Below, in pieces: positions 63,437 to 64,000 of a stretch of 64,000 nt of DNA. The notes beneath the pieces were generated by a model. It searched no databases. It had not been told where the DNA came from and saw only the letters and a program-made list of their open reading frames with translations. The position numbers and the translations under genes were made by a program. Numbering within the stretch: the first letter of the stretch is position 1; every line of letters starts with the position of its first letter. Location of the stretch: NCBI RefSeq assembly GCF_016629565.1, contig NZ_AP023057.1:1178001-1242000 (forward strand), read 5' to 3'. The DNA is from Nitratiruptor sp. YY08-10. GTDB lineage: Bacteria; Campylobacterota; Campylobacteria; Campylobacterales; Nitratiruptoraceae.

Positions 63437-64000
63437 TTGATTTTATATATTTTCATCCAAGGACTCATGACAACAGGCTCAAAAAGCTTAGGATTATACT
63501 TATCGAAAAGATATAATTGAAAAAAGATAGATTTTAGATAATAGTCATCGGCTAATATTGCTTCACCAAAACTTCTATTGATAATAAGATTAACTCCTCT
63601 CTCTCTAATCTGTTGTTCTTTATAATGACTTTTTCCTTCTTTATCAATACCTACAATATAAACACTCTTGACAGGAACTTGCTGATTACCAATAAGTATA
63701 AGTGCCCTTTTAAGATCTACGATAAAACGCCCTATATAGAGCCTATTTCCTCTTTGGACGATCCTGTTTTTGTAAAAGAAATGTCTTGGATAAAGCTCTC
63801 CAGTATTAAGATTGCGTTGGGAAAAATATGCAACTGTCGGGAAAATATCAAACATCCTATGAGGTAAAATCAAATAAACGTTTCTTTTTAAATTTGGTGC
63901 TTTATACTCTTTAGAAGAAATTTTGGTAAAAAATTCATCTACATTTATAGCTTTTCCATTTTTAATAAAAAGTTGTGGCGCAACCGTTTTATTGGTATCG
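63433..64000 (-). CDS. pglB: N-oligosaccharyltransferase PglB (STT3), C-terminal part, cut by window edge
   Basis: The frame is open from the window end (codon boundary at 63999) to the stop at 63433, 189 residues. They include KTVAPQLFIKNGKAINVDEF, VYLILPHRMFDIFPTVAYFS, LNTGELYPRHFFYKNRIV, a G-N-Q-Q-V-P-V strand, and the end LFEPVVMSPWMKIYKIK, which are close in layout to the periplasmic C-terminal domain of PglB of Campylobacter and relatives. The membrane part and the WWDYG motif lie outside the window. It would transfer the lipid-linked glycan to Asn in D/E-x-N-x-S/T. The ATG at 63858 is internal and not the true start. Confidence 0.82.
   Translation of the reverse strand, partial: DTNKTVAPQLFIKNGKAINVDEFFTKISSKEYKAPNLKRNVYLILPHRMFDIFPTVAYFSQRNLNTGELYPRHFFYKNRIVQRGNRLYIGRFIVDLKRALILIGNQQVPVKSVYIVGIDKEGKSHYKEQQIRERGVNLIINRSFGEAILADDYYLKSIFFQLYLFDKYNPKLFEPVVMSPWMKIYKIK

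Overview
The window is an AT-rich, tightly packed chromosomal stretch of a Campylobacterota (epsilonproteobacterial) bacterium. It most resembles the hydrothermal-vent Nitratiruptor/Sulfurovum side of the phylum. The reasons are: the block rodA | rluD - FN3 lipoprotein - trmB - ftsE - ftsX - envC, which is also found in Helicobacter; a short-LID adenylate kinase; an extended TrmB; two pentaheme c-type cytochromes; and a Campylobacter-type pgl N-glycosylation locus. No search could be run, so genus is an inference.

Layout. 1-991: end of an unknown gene and a Ca2+/cation antiporter. 969-11360 (minus): a long run of overlapping genes for cell wall, LPS export and core functions (nadK, recN, tatD, mltD, rlpA, hisB, kdsC, lptC, lptA, engB, a GNAT, an MreD-position membrane protein, mrdA). 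11421-16541 (plus): aspS, a FeoA-like protein, adk, a molybdopterin-binding-fold protein, a DUF503 protein, ppa, then a DUF4395 membrane protein with an Rrf2 regulator. 16542-29329 (minus): amiC, a nitronate-monooxygenase-like enzyme, tyrS, spoT, rpoZ, pyrH, then envC, ftsX, ftsE, trmB, an FN3 lipoprotein and rluD. 29345-30552 (plus): rodA and a tRNA with anticodon CAT.

30553-32284 is a decayed accessory islet beside that tRNA. It holds a degenerate copy of the tRNA 3' half, a broken C-terminal fragment of a BrxL-like Lon protease, an AbiEii-type nucleotidyltransferase gene pair flanked by a 27-bp direct repeat, a C-terminal fragment of a PglX-like methyltransferase, and a palindromic operator-like site. 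It looks like the scar of a BREX phage-defence locus that kept a toxin-antitoxin-like module.

32285-36144 (minus): ugd, a small membrane protein, a DUF882 murein peptidase and a YcbB-type L,D-transpeptidase. tRNA-Glu follows. 36278-44586 (minus): a small acidic protein, an ABC exporter, pentaheme cytochrome 1, a deacetylase, hemH, an FAD oxidoreductase, glyS and a previously uncounted 36-aa membrane protein. 44600-49324: a probable leaderless membrane hydrolase gene on plus, then trmL, purU, a tRNA nucleotidyltransferase, leuB and leuD on minus. 49325-50684 (plus): a chemoreceptor and tRNA-Gln/tRNA-fMet behind a consensus promoter. 50659-51535: an 849-bp islet bounded by 28-bp perfect direct repeats of the tRNA-fMet 3' end, carrying a broken ParE/RelE-like toxin and one intact unknown gene. 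51633-59048: a DUF2231 protein, dapE, an esterase, an EF-hand lipoprotein, a small Cys protein, pentaheme cytochrome 2, a thioredoxin-like protein, an SF1 helicase and an EI24-type membrane protein.

59041-64000 (minus): galE, pglF, pglE, pglC and the C-terminal part of pglB, running off the window. Together these make and transfer an N-linked glycan.

Peptidoglycan is the dominant theme. PBP2 and RodA build the wall. MltD, RlpA, AmiC, the DUF882 peptidase and the L,D-transpeptidase remodel it. FtsE-FtsX-EnvC form the switch that in other bacteria activates division amidases such as AmiC. Two genes depart from the usual start codons: amiC appears to start at ATT, and the galE frame is broken or starts abnormally next to an A5 run.
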